DNA of 64,000 bases from Eudromia elegans (lineage: Eukaryota; Chordata; Aves; Tinamiformes; Tinamidae), in NCBI GenBank assembly GCA_003342815.1, contig PTEX01000003.1, positions 6,675,430-6,739,429 of the forward strand, given 5' to 3'. Position 1 is the stretch's first letter. Each line of letters opens with the position of its first letter. This document shows positions 13,701 to 23,400 of the stretch, piece after piece. The notes below the pieces were generated by a model. It had not been told where the DNA came from. It saw nothing but the letters and a program-made list of their open reading frames with translations, and made no database searches. The position numbers and the translations under genes were made by a program.

Positions 13701-15511
13701 GGGAATGTCACAGAATCACAGAATCTTAGGGTTGGACGGGACCTCTAGAGATCATCTAGTCCAACGTCCCCGAATGTCACTGATAGAATGATTCAATGAC
13801 AATCAGTTTACAGTATGAAAATATTTTACGGGAAGAAAAAGATAGCTACTGCAAGGTGTTTTCATCTAACCAGCCCTCCCAGAATCATGGAATGGGATTG
13901 GAAATGGCCCCTCTGGACATCATGCGATTCAATTCCCATGCTCTAGCAGGGTCAGCTACAGTAGGTTGCCCTGGATCCCATGCAGTTGGTTTGAATATCT
14001 CCAAGAATGGAGATATCATTCTGTCATGGCCAACTACTCTCACACAAAAAAGAAATATTTTCTCTTGTTTGAATGAAATTTCCTTTGTTTTAATTTGTGC
14101 CCGTTGCCTCTTGTATGGGGGAATCGTGGACACAGGGCTCCACTGAGCTGAGTAAAGGGGAAGGATCTCGTCCCTTCACTTGCAGCAACACTCTTCTTAA
14201 TGCAGCCTGGTACTATTGGCTCTCTTTGCCACAAGGATGCAAACCTACAACCAGTATAAAACTGGACAAATTTAGACTAGAATTCAAGCAAAGAAGCAGT
14301 ATGTACAGCGAGTGAGTAGAACAGGTTGCCCACAGAAGAGCTGGATTCTCCTCATATCCACCTCAGATCACTTTAGAGTAGGACTGGCTGCCATTTTAGA
14401 AGGCCTGTTGGGGGCAAAATGTTGGATTTACTGATAGGCTAATGGTGAAATTTATTAGACATTTTTTGGTCTACGAGGAGCAAGATGTTAATTAGTTGAC
14501 TAGCTTGACTAAATGATCCCGTTATCTGGCCTAAGAACTACTGCTGTAAAGGGTGGCATGGACGCATTCAGCTGAAATGACAATATATTTCCCTTCCCTT
14601 TTCTGGATTAGAGGAAGCGAAGCTGTCTTGAATCTGCATATTCAATAAAATAAAAAAATCAAGCAAAGAGCTTTCTAATTGGTGACTATTCCCACAAAAG
14701 GTACTTTACAGCACCTAGGCAGAACCTGGCACAAGGGTCAGCACGAAGAAGTAAGATTAGAGAGATTTCACTCTCAAATCTTCTCTATTGGATGTGACGA
14801 TCCCTTACTGATGTCTATTTTGGTCTTCTGGAGAACTGAAGGGGAAGAAGAAAGAGATGGTCTCCGGGTTCAGTTCAGGAAAATATAGCTCATAAGTCAG
14901 CTTAGCTAGAAAGGGCATGCTCAGTGAGAGCAGGTTACCTGCCAGAAGTGGCGTAAAGGGATTGTGAATCATGGATATTGTACATGAAAGTCAGTAGAGG
15001 TGCACTGCTGTGAAGCTGTAGGTGGTGTAGAGCCGTAGTGATCATCAGAAACACAGTTTTCATTGAGGACATAATTAAAGAAAGAAATGGACGTAAGACC
15101 TCACTCTATTTCTTTTTGGCTAATGAAGATTAGATTTCCTCAGTATTCAAGGCAGACAATGCTGACACCAGAGACCAAGCAGTTCTTTCCCCACTTCCTC
15201 ACTCTTTAGGACAATCTTGATTTTTTTTTTTTTTTTTAAGCAAGTCAGCGGAACAAAATCACTGAGGAGTCAACGCAGAGAATAAGAGCGAGCTGTTCCT
15301 GCACTGCCCTGTCTCCTGGCCTCTAACAAGATTGTATAGCAGGGACCTGTTGGAACACAGGTTGTTTAGGGAGAATTGAATTTAGAGCCTTCTATGTAAA
15401 ACCTTCAATCACTTGACAAGTAATCACGTCTTTCTTACCTGCCTGTGTCGGGCTGAGCAGCAAGATGACAGCAAGAACAATTAAAGGCTTCCTCTTCAGA
15501 TCCTCAACCAT
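411..15511 (-). CDS. PLA1A: PLA1A, phosphatidylserine-specific phospholipase A1 (10 coding exons, last exon missing)
   Basis: Secreted lipase of the pancreatic lipase family that removes the sn-1 acyl chain of phosphatidylserine, giving 2-acyl lysophosphatidylserine. The joined minus-strand exons are 15511-15439, 13245-13044, 11788-11611, 10798-10690, 7443-7342, 6197-6108, 5264-5097, 4420-4331, 4232-4124 and 575-411. All have AG/GT borders and keep one frame of 428 codons plus two bases. Visible are a signal peptide (1-24), the GVSLG nucleophile elbow with Ser166, GLDPAGP with Asp190 and CDH with His260; these positions equal my recollection of the human catalytic residues. The lid between Cys245 and Cys258 has 12 residues, as known for this enzyme and much shorter than in pancreatic lipase. 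The C-terminal barrel domain begins near residue 310. The human protein has 456 residues, so about 25 residues (a final exon) are missing, probably off the left edge. The gene is transcribed away from the CD58-like gene. Identification rests on recalled human sequence, not a search. Confidence 0.93.
1323..1390 (-). mobile_element. CR1 3' tip
   Basis: CACAGAATCACAGAATGGCT followed by AGAAGGGACCTCAAGAGATC and TAGTCCAACC. Confidence 0.88.
3582..3650 (+). mobile_element. CR1 3' tip, plus orientation, diverged
   Basis: CTTGAGCAGAGGTTTCGGTC then TAGAAGACCTCCAGAGGTCC and CTCTTAACCTCAACTG, the plus-strand form of the CR1 end. Confidence 0.65.
4124..4232 (-). CDS. PLA1A: PLA1A exon 9
   Basis: 109 bases, phase 1 to 2, acceptor TTTTGCCTAG, donor ACTAT|GTGAGT. 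Encodes [11 protein letters not shown], a basic turn, then TNLEITF and AKIT. Human has [12 protein letters not shown] and TNIEVTF at this place. The reading frame stays open only between these splice sites. Confidence 0.9.
4331..4420 (-). CDS. PLA1A: PLA1A exon 8: start of C-terminal domain
   Basis: 90 bases, phase 1 to 1, acceptor TTCCTCCTGCAG, donor TGTG|GTAAGT. Encodes [10 protein letters not shown], then [11 protein letters not shown] and SAPFC, matching human LPKEVKVYLLT and SAPYC. Confidence 0.93.
4699..4797. repeat. Poly-T tract with 40-base assembly gap
   Basis: Runs of T interrupted by N at 4723-4762, in the PLA1A intron between exons 7 and 8. True length is unknown. Confidence 0.9.
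5097..5264 (-). CDS. PLA1A: PLA1A exon 7: lid end and catalytic His260
   Basis: 168 bases, phase 1 to 1, acceptor TATATTGCAG, donor GAATAG|GTATGG. It encodes [16 protein letters not shown], with the second lid cysteine at 258 and catalytic His at 260, then [15 protein letters not shown]. This is one of the best matches in the gene. Confidence 0.95.
6108..6197 (-). CDS. PLA1A: PLA1A exon 6
   Basis: 90 bases, phase 1 to 1, acceptor CTCCTTTTAG, donor CTGCAG|GTGAG. Residues 222-251: [18 protein letters not shown], then DQPGC with Cys245, the first lid cysteine. This stretch is nearly identical to recalled human PLA1A. Confidence 0.94.
6575..6755 (+). mobile_element. CR1 3' end fragment, plus orientation
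   Basis: GAACAGGCTGCCCAGGGAAG, GTGGTGGAGTTCCTGTCCCTG, GGACTCAATGACCTTGAAGG and TCTTCTCCAACCTTAATG, ending AGGATTCTAT. A different CR1 subfamily from the GGAGTCTCC type. In a PLA1A intron. Confidence 0.87.
7342..7443 (-). CDS. PLA1A: PLA1A exon 5: catalytic Asp190
   Basis: 102 bases, phase 1 to 1, acceptor TTTTTTCACAG, donor GACA|GTAGGC. The first codons give [12 protein letters not shown] with Asp190, then [17 protein letters not shown], a hallmark of the lipase family with PLA1A-specific residues. Confidence 0.95.
9658..9710 (+). mobile_element. Short CR1-like remnant
   Basis: GAGGGCTTGGTCTAGAGACC then TCCCAAGGTCCGTTCCCACC resembles the last 60 bases of CR1 (TAGATGACCTCCAGAGGTCC and CTTCCAACC). 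Short and diverged. Confidence 0.5.
10690..10798 (-). CDS. PLA1A: PLA1A exon 4: nucleophile elbow (Ser166)
   Basis: 109 bases, phase 0 to 1, acceptor CAATCTGCAG, donor TTACAG|GTATTG. It begins [19 protein letters not shown]; the GxSxG serine is residue 166. It is too short for a long open frame and was found by translating between consensus splice sites. Confidence 0.92.
11611..11788 (-). CDS. PLA1A: PLA1A exon 3: lipase core
   Basis: 178 bases, phase 2 to 0, acceptor CCTGGCAG, donor CTGCTG|GTAAGC. It encodes residues 92-151. The segments GTKPSWI and [13 protein letters not shown] are strongly diagnostic of PLA1A and precede the nucleophile elbow. Confidence 0.94.
13044..13245 (-). CDS. PLA1A: PLA1A exon 2: N-terminal lipase segment
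   Basis: The acceptor is CTCATTGCAG and the donor TTCAG|GTGAG; length is 202 bases, phase 1 to 2. It encodes residues 25-91. The stretch LKVQFLLF, a Cys in PSCGEL and the end KIIIHGF match human PLA1A closely; IHGF is the family's oxyanion-hole strand. Confidence 0.93.
13709..13770 (-). mobile_element. CR1 3' tip
   Basis: CACAGAATCACAGAATCTTAG, then GGGACCTCTAGAGATCATC and TAGTCCAAC; about 60 bases of CR1 3' end. Confidence 0.85.
13881..14237 (-). mobile_element. Diverged CR1 fragment
   Basis: AGAATCATGGAATGGG and ATTGGAAATGGCCCCTCTGG, followed by a TTTGTGCCCGTTGCCTCTTG block and CTTAATGCAGCCTGGTACT...TTTGCCACAAGG, which match, in order, the 3' part of CR1 in minus orientation. It lies just upstream (for the minus-strand gene) of PLA1A exon 2. 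Confidence 0.75.
15439..15511 (-). CDS. PLA1A: PLA1A exon 1: start codon and signal peptide
   Basis: The ATG at 15511-15509 has A at -3 and G at +4, a good start context. It is followed by a basic stretch (KRK), a hydrophobic core ([10 protein letters not shown]) and a small-residue cleavage region (SPTQA), a classic signal peptide of 24 residues. The donor reads CAG|GTAAG and the exon ends with one base of the next codon (phase 1). Confidence 0.88.
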
Positions 15512-18500
15512 GTTCCTGTTGGGCACAGTGTGAAAGTACAAGGACTATGCAGGGAAAAAAAACCTGTGGCAGGACTGTGGCTTCAGTAGCTTGGCTGTTA
15601 ATGATCAACTTGTGCTGTTTTGGGAAAAAATAGAGTAGGGGCAATCACCTCTCTCGATTGACCAAAGTCTCTTTCAGCACGGGGCTTCGCTGACATCTCA
15701 GTTAAAAAAGATGGTGACGTCCCTTTTCCTCCCCACGCTCTTTCCTGAGGCATTTATCAGCTCAGAAATGGGCTAGTGAATCCACTTGCAGCAACCGGCA
15801 GGGTTGCCCTGTTGCCTAGTTGTGTCTACTAAATTCTGGGCGGGTTTACTGCTTAGTTATGAGGCTTCACAAATATGTCCATGCCCGGAAGATTTGTAGC
15901 AGGGAACGGATAGGTCTTGGATCTGGAACCTGTGTATTGTCTTTTTGCATTGTTGTCTCTTTCCTGTGTTTCTATTTTTGACCCGGTTCCAGTGACTGCC
16001 AAATGAAGACAGTGACAGATTGCTTCTGAAGAATGAGAGGGAAGACAAGCGAAAAGGCCCACAGTGGTCAATCCGCTGTGCCGTGTTCAGAATGCATGCT
16101 GTTGCTTGGAGCAGACGTCAGCGCTTGGCTATAGCCGGATCAGGAAGCTGAAGTGCCCGAGCACACTCGGGTGTGTGTGCGAGCAGGAGTCTGCCTGTCA
16201 CACTAGGTTGAAGGGACAGCAGTACCTCCTCCCTGGCCGCATTAGCTTTTGAGATAAGGGCACATCTGTTTCCTGAGTCTCCCGGGTGCATGTTGGTGTT
16301 CCTCATGGAAGAACAAGGCAGCTTTCCCCTGGCTTGTGTTAAATGGCAAGAAGTTGTGCGAGGGACATGCCTGTTCAGACAGTAATGTATAGCTGCTTAT
16401 TTGAGCAACACCCGGAGAAAAGGGCTCAGCTGGATCAGAGAGGTGAGTAAAGGCCTTTCCAAAAGCACCAAATACTATTTTCCTTTACAAATATTGGAGA
16501 ATGCAGTCATTTACTTGCCCCAGTTTGCTTGGGCCAACGGCAGTGAGCAAGGGAAGCTGGCATCAGCAGAAGACCTTTGCTTCCAAGGCTGCTCCATCCT
16601 CAGAGAAATTCCTCTTGTGCTCCCAGGGAAGTTAGGCAGCAGCAGCTGCCTGGCCTGGAGGGCTCCTGAAGCCTTGCCCTCCCAGAGACACATATACATG
16701 TACATTTTAATCCAGAAATACTTGGTTTCATGATTGTGCAGGATTCAGACAGAGAAATGGGTTCTGTAAATGGTTCAAATGACTGTAAATGGTCCATTCT
16801 TTATACTCACAAATGTAACATTATGAGTCAGATGACTTCATAATGAAGAAGCAGGTAAATAAACTTGTGAAATCATACCCATAAACAGCAGCATTTCCAC
16901 GAAAGGGAGTTTGGCCTCCGGAGCATCAGCACACTTGTGAAATGGCAAATGGGCTATTCCTTAAAGTAAAGCAAAGAGGATCTCCTAAACAAAAACCAGC
17001 AAACGCGTCTTTCAAATTGTAAACTTAAAATCGGGAAAATAAGACCTTTTTCTTTGTAATAGGATGCAAATGTCACTGCCGAGTTCTACGGAGCTTTGGA
17101 AATGCCGTACCTAAAAGGTAGCCGTAGGGATTACAGCTTTACCGTTTGACTAACCTGCAGCCCAGGATTTAGTTTTGTCCTGGGTATGTGTTTCGTGCAC
17201 TTTCAAAGTTGCTGAATGACACCCTGCTATACTAAAAAGAGATTCCTCTTCACAAAAGCGAAAAGTACGTTTCTTAGCGGTTTTTTTTGGTTCTGTAACC
17301 TCAGATTTAGTAATTCCAGGAAATTTCTGATTGTGTCAGCATGTTGTCTTTGTCCCTCATGCAGTCACAGAAAGCCATTCAGTTCCTCTGTGCTTAAAAT
17401 ACTTTTGCCAGTAAAACTATTTCATTATGAAGGTGTTTCTTTTTTTGTTTACAAATATAACTACTCAGTACCTACAGCTAGGTTGCTTCAGAAAATGTGC
17501 CGGTATCACTAATTTTACTGCCCCGTGGGAGTGTTTATAACAGAAATAGTGGCTTTTAAACTATAAAAACATTTTCTTGCAGTGTATTATCACAAAGCCC
17601 AGTGCGATTCTCTAGAGAATGTGTCAGAGGAAGAGAAGTAGAGCAAGGAAACAATTTATGAACAAACCCTTTTCCAAAACCAAATTTTGAAAATTGTCCT
17701 GTCTGCACATTCAAGCAAAAATCAGGACTAATTCAGCTGAAAAGTGCCATTTCCCACACAGGCACACCTTGAATGAGACATATAAGCCTTGCAATATGTC
17801 TGGCAGTCAAGTGGAGCTCTGGCCATGGGGAATTTCCCGACGATGTGAAAGTTATTAATTGGTTACGGAAGCAATGCAGCTGGGTAGCCGGGCGTGTTGA
17901 GGCAAATCCAAACGTGATTTAGGCAAATGACGGCTATTTTAAACCCCTGTTGCCTTTGTACTTTAGGGACAATATGAAATACATACATAGCTTAGCTCGC
18001 TGCATGTTAAGGCCTAAACCCACCCCGCCACTGCAATGTTTCGTATCCCCGCTTCCATATTTTCTCTCTTTTGCCCTTGCAGCAGGACCCCCAGCTTAGA
18101 GTTAAACTTGGGTTTCCTACGTGTTGTCGCCAGGATGGGCAGAGGATGTGGATTTGAGTCTCGCCTCAGCAGAAAGTGACTCAAGCTCCTGACTTGCAGA
18201 AGACTGTCCTACTTAACAGGCAGTAGGAAATAAAACATTAAAGATCAGCGTGGCCAAAGAGAGAGGAAATGCATCATCCAGTCAGATTCAGCACTGTCAG
18301 AAAAGGAGGAAGACGAGCTTTTGCCGTGGATATTTACTGAACATTTTAAGCACTCCTCACCAAGTACTAACGCGTAACTATGGGGAAAAAAAAGGAAAGC
18401 ACAGCTTTGACCAACATTCCTGTTGTCCCAAGAGGAGAGGAGCCTTGCTGAGGGTCCTTACCATGCCACCACGCTCAAGTTTGCCTTTCATTTTTGCCAC

Positions 18501-20049
18501 CTACAGGGCCTTAGTTGTTCTCTACAAGGAGGAGCAGCTGCAGTAGGAACCACCTGAACCTGCCTTGTGCGTGTGATCTCCGGTGGCCCCTTTCAACCTA
18601 AAATACTCTAAGTGACCCTCTTTGTCTGCGCTTCAGACTTCCTTCGGCTAGCCCACACCTCACAGCCTACAGGGAACCGCTAGTATCTAAGGTAGGATCT
18701 TGACATTTTCCCAGGCAATGAGGTCCAACCTCAAACTTCTGACATCTTGGGAAAATCTTTTACTTGGCAAAAGGACTGGTCAAAAGCTCAGAACAGTTGC
18801 TCCTGCAACTATTATACTGTAGGGAGACGGCCGTACATATTTTTCCTGTGTAAACACTGAGACTTGGGACCTCCTCAGTGAATGAGACTTCCTTTTGACA
18901 GCTATCAGAGACTGAGAACAGGGAAAGAGAACTGAATGGCAGAAAGTCATCTGTGGCTTCTATCACTGAGATTTCTGTCACTTAAAAAGGCTGGTTTCTA
19001 TCAAAGGAAGGGGTGGGTCAGATGCTATTTGCACGCCGGTTATGAGCCACAGAAGTAAGCCTGTTGTTACAGCAATGCCATGAAGAACTGTGCAGTATTT
19101 TCTTTTTTCAGAAACTGATTGAGATGCCATAGTTCAGCCCAAAGTACAGTGTTATTCACATTCATGCTACAGCCTTTAGGGATGAATTAAATGAGCTTTC
19201 AGCAGTTCCTAGGAGGGGAAAAAAAAAAAAAAAGACTCAGTGATGGAGCATCTTTGAATTTGGAAAGCCATCTGCTTGGAGATTCCTGTGTTTGTCTCCT
19301 TTTTCCTTTATGAACTAGTGCAGGCACTGCTGCGTGAGGAGCGGAGCTGCCGTGTGGGGAGGTATATGGACTGACGCAGATGCTCAGCAGTGTGCGTTCG
19401 AACTGAGCACCCTGGGAAAGTTAGCCGAGGGGTGAAGCTGCCCCGAGAGCCTCCCTATCCATCACTCACACTGTGCTGGTCTCACCTGGAACAGACAGAA
19501 GAGCTCCTGGAAACTGAGCGTGCCTTGAGGATAAAAGATGTGCAGTTGGCCCTACTGACAGCTGGCTTTTTCTGCTCTGCTCATTCAGGTTCCCCAAGCG
19601 TTGTGGTGTTTTCCCTTTCTTTCTGCTCTGTAGTATTGAAAGACTATTTGCTTTCAAAATGCTCAAGGGAGTGTTAATTCAGGTTGTTTTAGTAACGTGA
19701 ATGGGGTTTCGAGCAGGGGAGGTTGAAGAAACTCCTCCAAGTTCAGCTTGTTTTCTTTCTTTCTTACTCTTTTCCCTCATAGCTCTGGCAGAACGGTTAC
19801 CCCGCCCGATCCCAGCCCGGGGCGCTTCCACGTGGCGATGCTGCCCGTGGCAGCACGGTGAGCACGGCTCGGAGGCGATGGATGGTCAAATGCCCAGTCC
19901 TCAGGAGGAGGCACTGCCAGGTGTCCCCTGCGGGGAAAGCTGGCGTTGCACGACCTGTGTGAGGGATCAGAGTCCCCCTCTGGGGCTGGGAGCTGCATAT
20001 TAGCTACCGAAATTCCTTTTGTGACTTGTATTCCGCTTTCGAAAGCCTT
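15512..20049. other. Intergenic region between divergent PLA1A and CD58-like genes
   Basis: About 4.5 kb with no supported exon. It includes the PLA1A 5' UTR and promoter at the left. A poly-A tract lies near 19220. No clear transposon was recognised except a weak CR1-like end near 18560-18612. ADPRH, the human upstream neighbour of PLA1A, was not recognised here. Confidence 0.6.
15597..15609. promoter_or_regulatory. Candidate HNF1 site upstream of PLA1A
   Basis: GTTAATGATCAAC matches the palindromic HNF1 consensus GTTAATNATTAAC at all but one defined position. It lies 86 bp upstream of the PLA1A ATG, where a proximal promoter would be expected. HNF1A/B drive many liver and kidney secretory genes; PLA1A expression in liver makes this sensible, but binding is inferred. 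Confidence 0.5.
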
Positions 20050-20415
20050 AAATCCAGGTTTGTGGGGGCGGCGACTGAGTGCAGACGCCGCTAGTCGAAG
20101 GGCAGCGCTTGCACTGCGGCGCCAGGCGCTCTGCCGGCCGTGAGCGGGAGGAACAGCAGGAGGAACAGGAGGAGGAACAGGAGGAGGAGGATGGGCCGAG
20201 GAGGGCAGAGAGGAGGGCGCAGGCGGATGAGGCGCGGGGCGGGCGGTTCCCGGGCCGCTTTTTGTTAATCATTTCGCCTTGGAGAGTTGCTCCGCGTGGA
20301 GCAGCGATGCGGCTGCCGGCCTTGCCTGGGCGGTGGGAGATGCTGCTGCTGCTGGATTTCCTGCTGGGTGAGTCGGCTGCCCCCTCGTCCCCCCGTCCCC
20401 CCGTCCCCCCGTCCC
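20050..20415 (+). promoter_or_regulatory. CpG-rich promoter and 5' UTR of the CD58-like gene
   Basis: Dense CG dinucleotides begin abruptly near 20060 and continue through exon 1 into the assembly gap, unlike the AT-balanced flanks. A GC box (GGGGCGGGCGG) lies near 20237. A purine tract of GGAGGAACA-type repeats occupies about 20147-20190. No TATA box is evident, so this looks like a CpG-island promoter with start sites a few hundred bases upstream of the ATG at 20307. Confidence 0.6.
20307..20367 (+). CDS. CD58: CD58-like exon 1: signal peptide
   Basis: ATG with G at -3, in a CpG island. Encodes [20 protein letters not shown], a leucine-rich signal sequence, and ends at CTGCTGG|GTGAGT in phase 1. 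The ATG is the first in this frame compatible with a signal peptide; an upstream in-frame ATG at 20079 would add a long charged leader, so it is less likely. Confidence 0.8.
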
Positions 20416-23400
20416 NNNNNNNNNNNNNNNNNNNNNNNNNNNNNNNNNNNNNNNNNNNNNNNNNNNNNNNNNNNNNNNNNNNNNNNNNNNNNNNNNNNNN
20501 NNNNNNNNNNNNNNNNNNNNNNNNNNNNNNNNNNNNNNNNNNNNNNNNNNNNNNNNNNNNNNNNNNNNNNNNNNNNNNNNNNNNNNNNNNNNNNNNNNNN
20601 NNNNNNNNNNNNNNNNNNNNNNNNNNNNNNNNNNNNNNNNNNNNNNNNNNNNNNNNNNNNNNNNNNNNNNNNNNNNNNNNNNNNNNNNNNNNNNNNNNNN
20701 NNNNNNNNNNNNNNNNNNNNNNNNNNNNNNNNNNNNNNNNNNNNNNNNNNNNNNNNNNNNNNNNNNNNNNNNNNNNNNNNNNNNNNNNNNNNNNNNNNNN
20801 NNNNNNNNNNNNCTCTGGGATCCTGCGCGTGGAAAAGTCATAGGGACCACGGCCCAGGTGTCGTGGTTCGTTGCAGGATCCCGCCGAAGACATCTCCGCA
20901 CACTTGCCATAACCAGTGAACTGGTGGTTTTCTGTGGCTTTGAGTTCAGTTTGGTGGCAGAAATGTTAAACGCAGAGCCTCTAGTAGTCTGAATGGAACA
21001 ATATTTTCAGTTATCAGGTGCCTGCCTCATACAGCTGATGTTCTGGTCTTGTTACTTTCCTTATGAGCCCCGAATAGGCAGAAGTAGTTGTGGATTTCTA
21101 GCAAAGGAAAGAGAAATGCAAAAATACCCCGTGCCCCACCTTCTGCTAAAAAGCTCTTTATAAATCACTGACTCCAGAAAAAAAAAAGAGAAAAAAGAGG
21201 AAAAAACAAGGGTGGGGCTCAGGAGGAGGAAAGGGGAAGAGGTTGGTGGTTAACATTACAAGAAGAACGAAGACTGAAAAATCTTTTTTGCAGTTTCTTG
21301 GCTGAAGAAACTCAAGATCATCTTTGAGTTACGTGTACAGACTCCTGTGGTCCCTTGTGTTCACTGTATGGTTAATGGTGCTTGTCAAAAAATGATAACT
21401 TGACCATGTGCATGTGTGTGTACATATATTTAATTTTTAGTGACCTTTCTCTGAGCTTACAGCTTCATCAGAGTGGATTGTGTGTGTTCATAGCGGTGTG
21501 ATCTAAATGACACAACGTTTGGAAGGGACACAAGTTTTAATGTATATGTTTAAGTTGCTACTGCCCCAGGAAAAAACAAACCCCAGTTTCCTCTGTGACG
21601 TGTTTGCACAATCCTGCCTGTGCAAACATGCACAACAACTGCAGAGATAATTTGGCTGAAAATAATCTGAGTTACTTTCTCAGTCCTAACAGTTACGCAG
21701 CTACGTGACGATGCAGCAGCGCAGGAAGTGCGATGCAGATGTGGGGAGTAAGTGGCTAGAGGATGAGAAGCAGCATCACTTTTTTTTCACCAGTCAAGGG
21801 TAGGCTAAAATGCAAGTCAACGCTGGCTCCCTGAGCAGAGCATAGAGATCAAGCATGGTCAAATGTGCTGACTCTGAAGGTAATTTTAGATGAGAACTCC
21901 TAATAGTGAACTCCTAATAGCTAACCTTTGCCAGCAATAGGAATGCCCTATTCCACTTCATCCCCTCATGCTCCCGTGTGGTCATTCACTGAATATAGCT
22001 TAGTGGCTCAGTGACAGTGTAGCTTGGCACCAAATGGGAGAGGTAATGAACGGGATCCGCTCAGTCCAGTAAGGCTGAAAAAAGGAATGGGACCCTGAGG
22101 TTGCAGAAGAAAGGAGGGGGAAAAGCAGGTAGAGGGGGAGGGAGAACAGGACCTCCCCTTCACTGGCTAGTGGATTCATTTGGTTGTCACAGAATCACAG
22201 AATGCTTAAGGTTGGAAGGGACCTATAGAGGTCATCTAGTCCAACTCCCCTGCACACGCAGGGTCCCCTAGAGCATGGGGCACAGGGTGATGTCCAGGCG
22301 GGTTTTGAAGATCTCCAGAGAACGAGACTCCACCACCTCTCTGGGCAGCCTGTTCCAGGGCTCTGTCACCCTCACCGTTAAGAAATTCTTTCTCAAGTTC
22401 CTGTCTAACCACCCTGAGCTAAGCCTGGAGGTCAGGAGATGGATTTTTAGTTCTCACATGGCAGCCTCCTGCTGTGTGGGACCTGTAGAAGGACCTCACT
22501 AGTTATGTTCCCGACCACACAACTAGCTCAGTCCAGGTTGCCTTCAAGAACCAGCAGTAAGAGTCTACTAGATAAATCTTGTTGAAGCAGTAGTTAATTA
22601 GACTTCCCAAACTTTGTATAGGCAGGGAACAACTGCATGCAACAACTACAGAACACGCAGGTATGTGTTTTTGTGCTCTTTTTTTCCACTGATGCCCCAT
22701 ACAGTGCCTCTCACAGGACAAGAAGTCTTGGGAGCTAGAGCTCTGCAGTGGCCCCTCCTGTGTGTGGTGAATTCCTGGGAGAACAGCTTTGTGTTACTGG
22801 CCTTATATTCGGCATCTGCGGTATAGACGAAGCTTCCTGCTCTAGAACAGCCCATGAACAAGAAGACTTTCTTAAGAGGGGGTCAATCTTTCTTTATCTT
22901 CTACGGAAGGTCTTGTACATCTGTAGTCCTTTATGCTACAGAAGAAAAAAAATAGAATTGCAACAGAATAATGATTAATCAAGTCATAGAGATAATTTCT
23001 GGGAACTGAAGCTCATGATGTAGATCTAGACTGTACACACAGCCAGAAGCCTTTGGTACAAACCTGCATCATTGCCCTAGAAATCACGGTGATGGAGCTG
23101 AGTTCAGGTTTGTGCTGGAATGGTGGTAAGAAGCAGCATAACAAACTGTATGATCTTGGCTTAGCAGAAATGAATTACTCTGTTTAGTCGAGGGTGGAGT
23201 TATCCGTGTGAGCACTTAAGTTTGCTAGTAATGCTGTGTGCATCATAAATTTCCCCTTGCTGTTCTTTAGGTGCAACATTACCAAGTAAAGGACAAGGTA
23301 TGAATGCAAGTTTGAAGAGTATATTGACCACAGTGCTATGTTACTTAAAAGACGGGCTGATATGCTGGTTAAAATATCAGCAAACTTGCTAAGCTCTCTT

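Noticed and set aside
20048..20919. Four long open frames across 20.0-20.9 kb on both strands
   Set aside because: They run through 397 unknown bases; only the 61 bases of exon 1 are supported.
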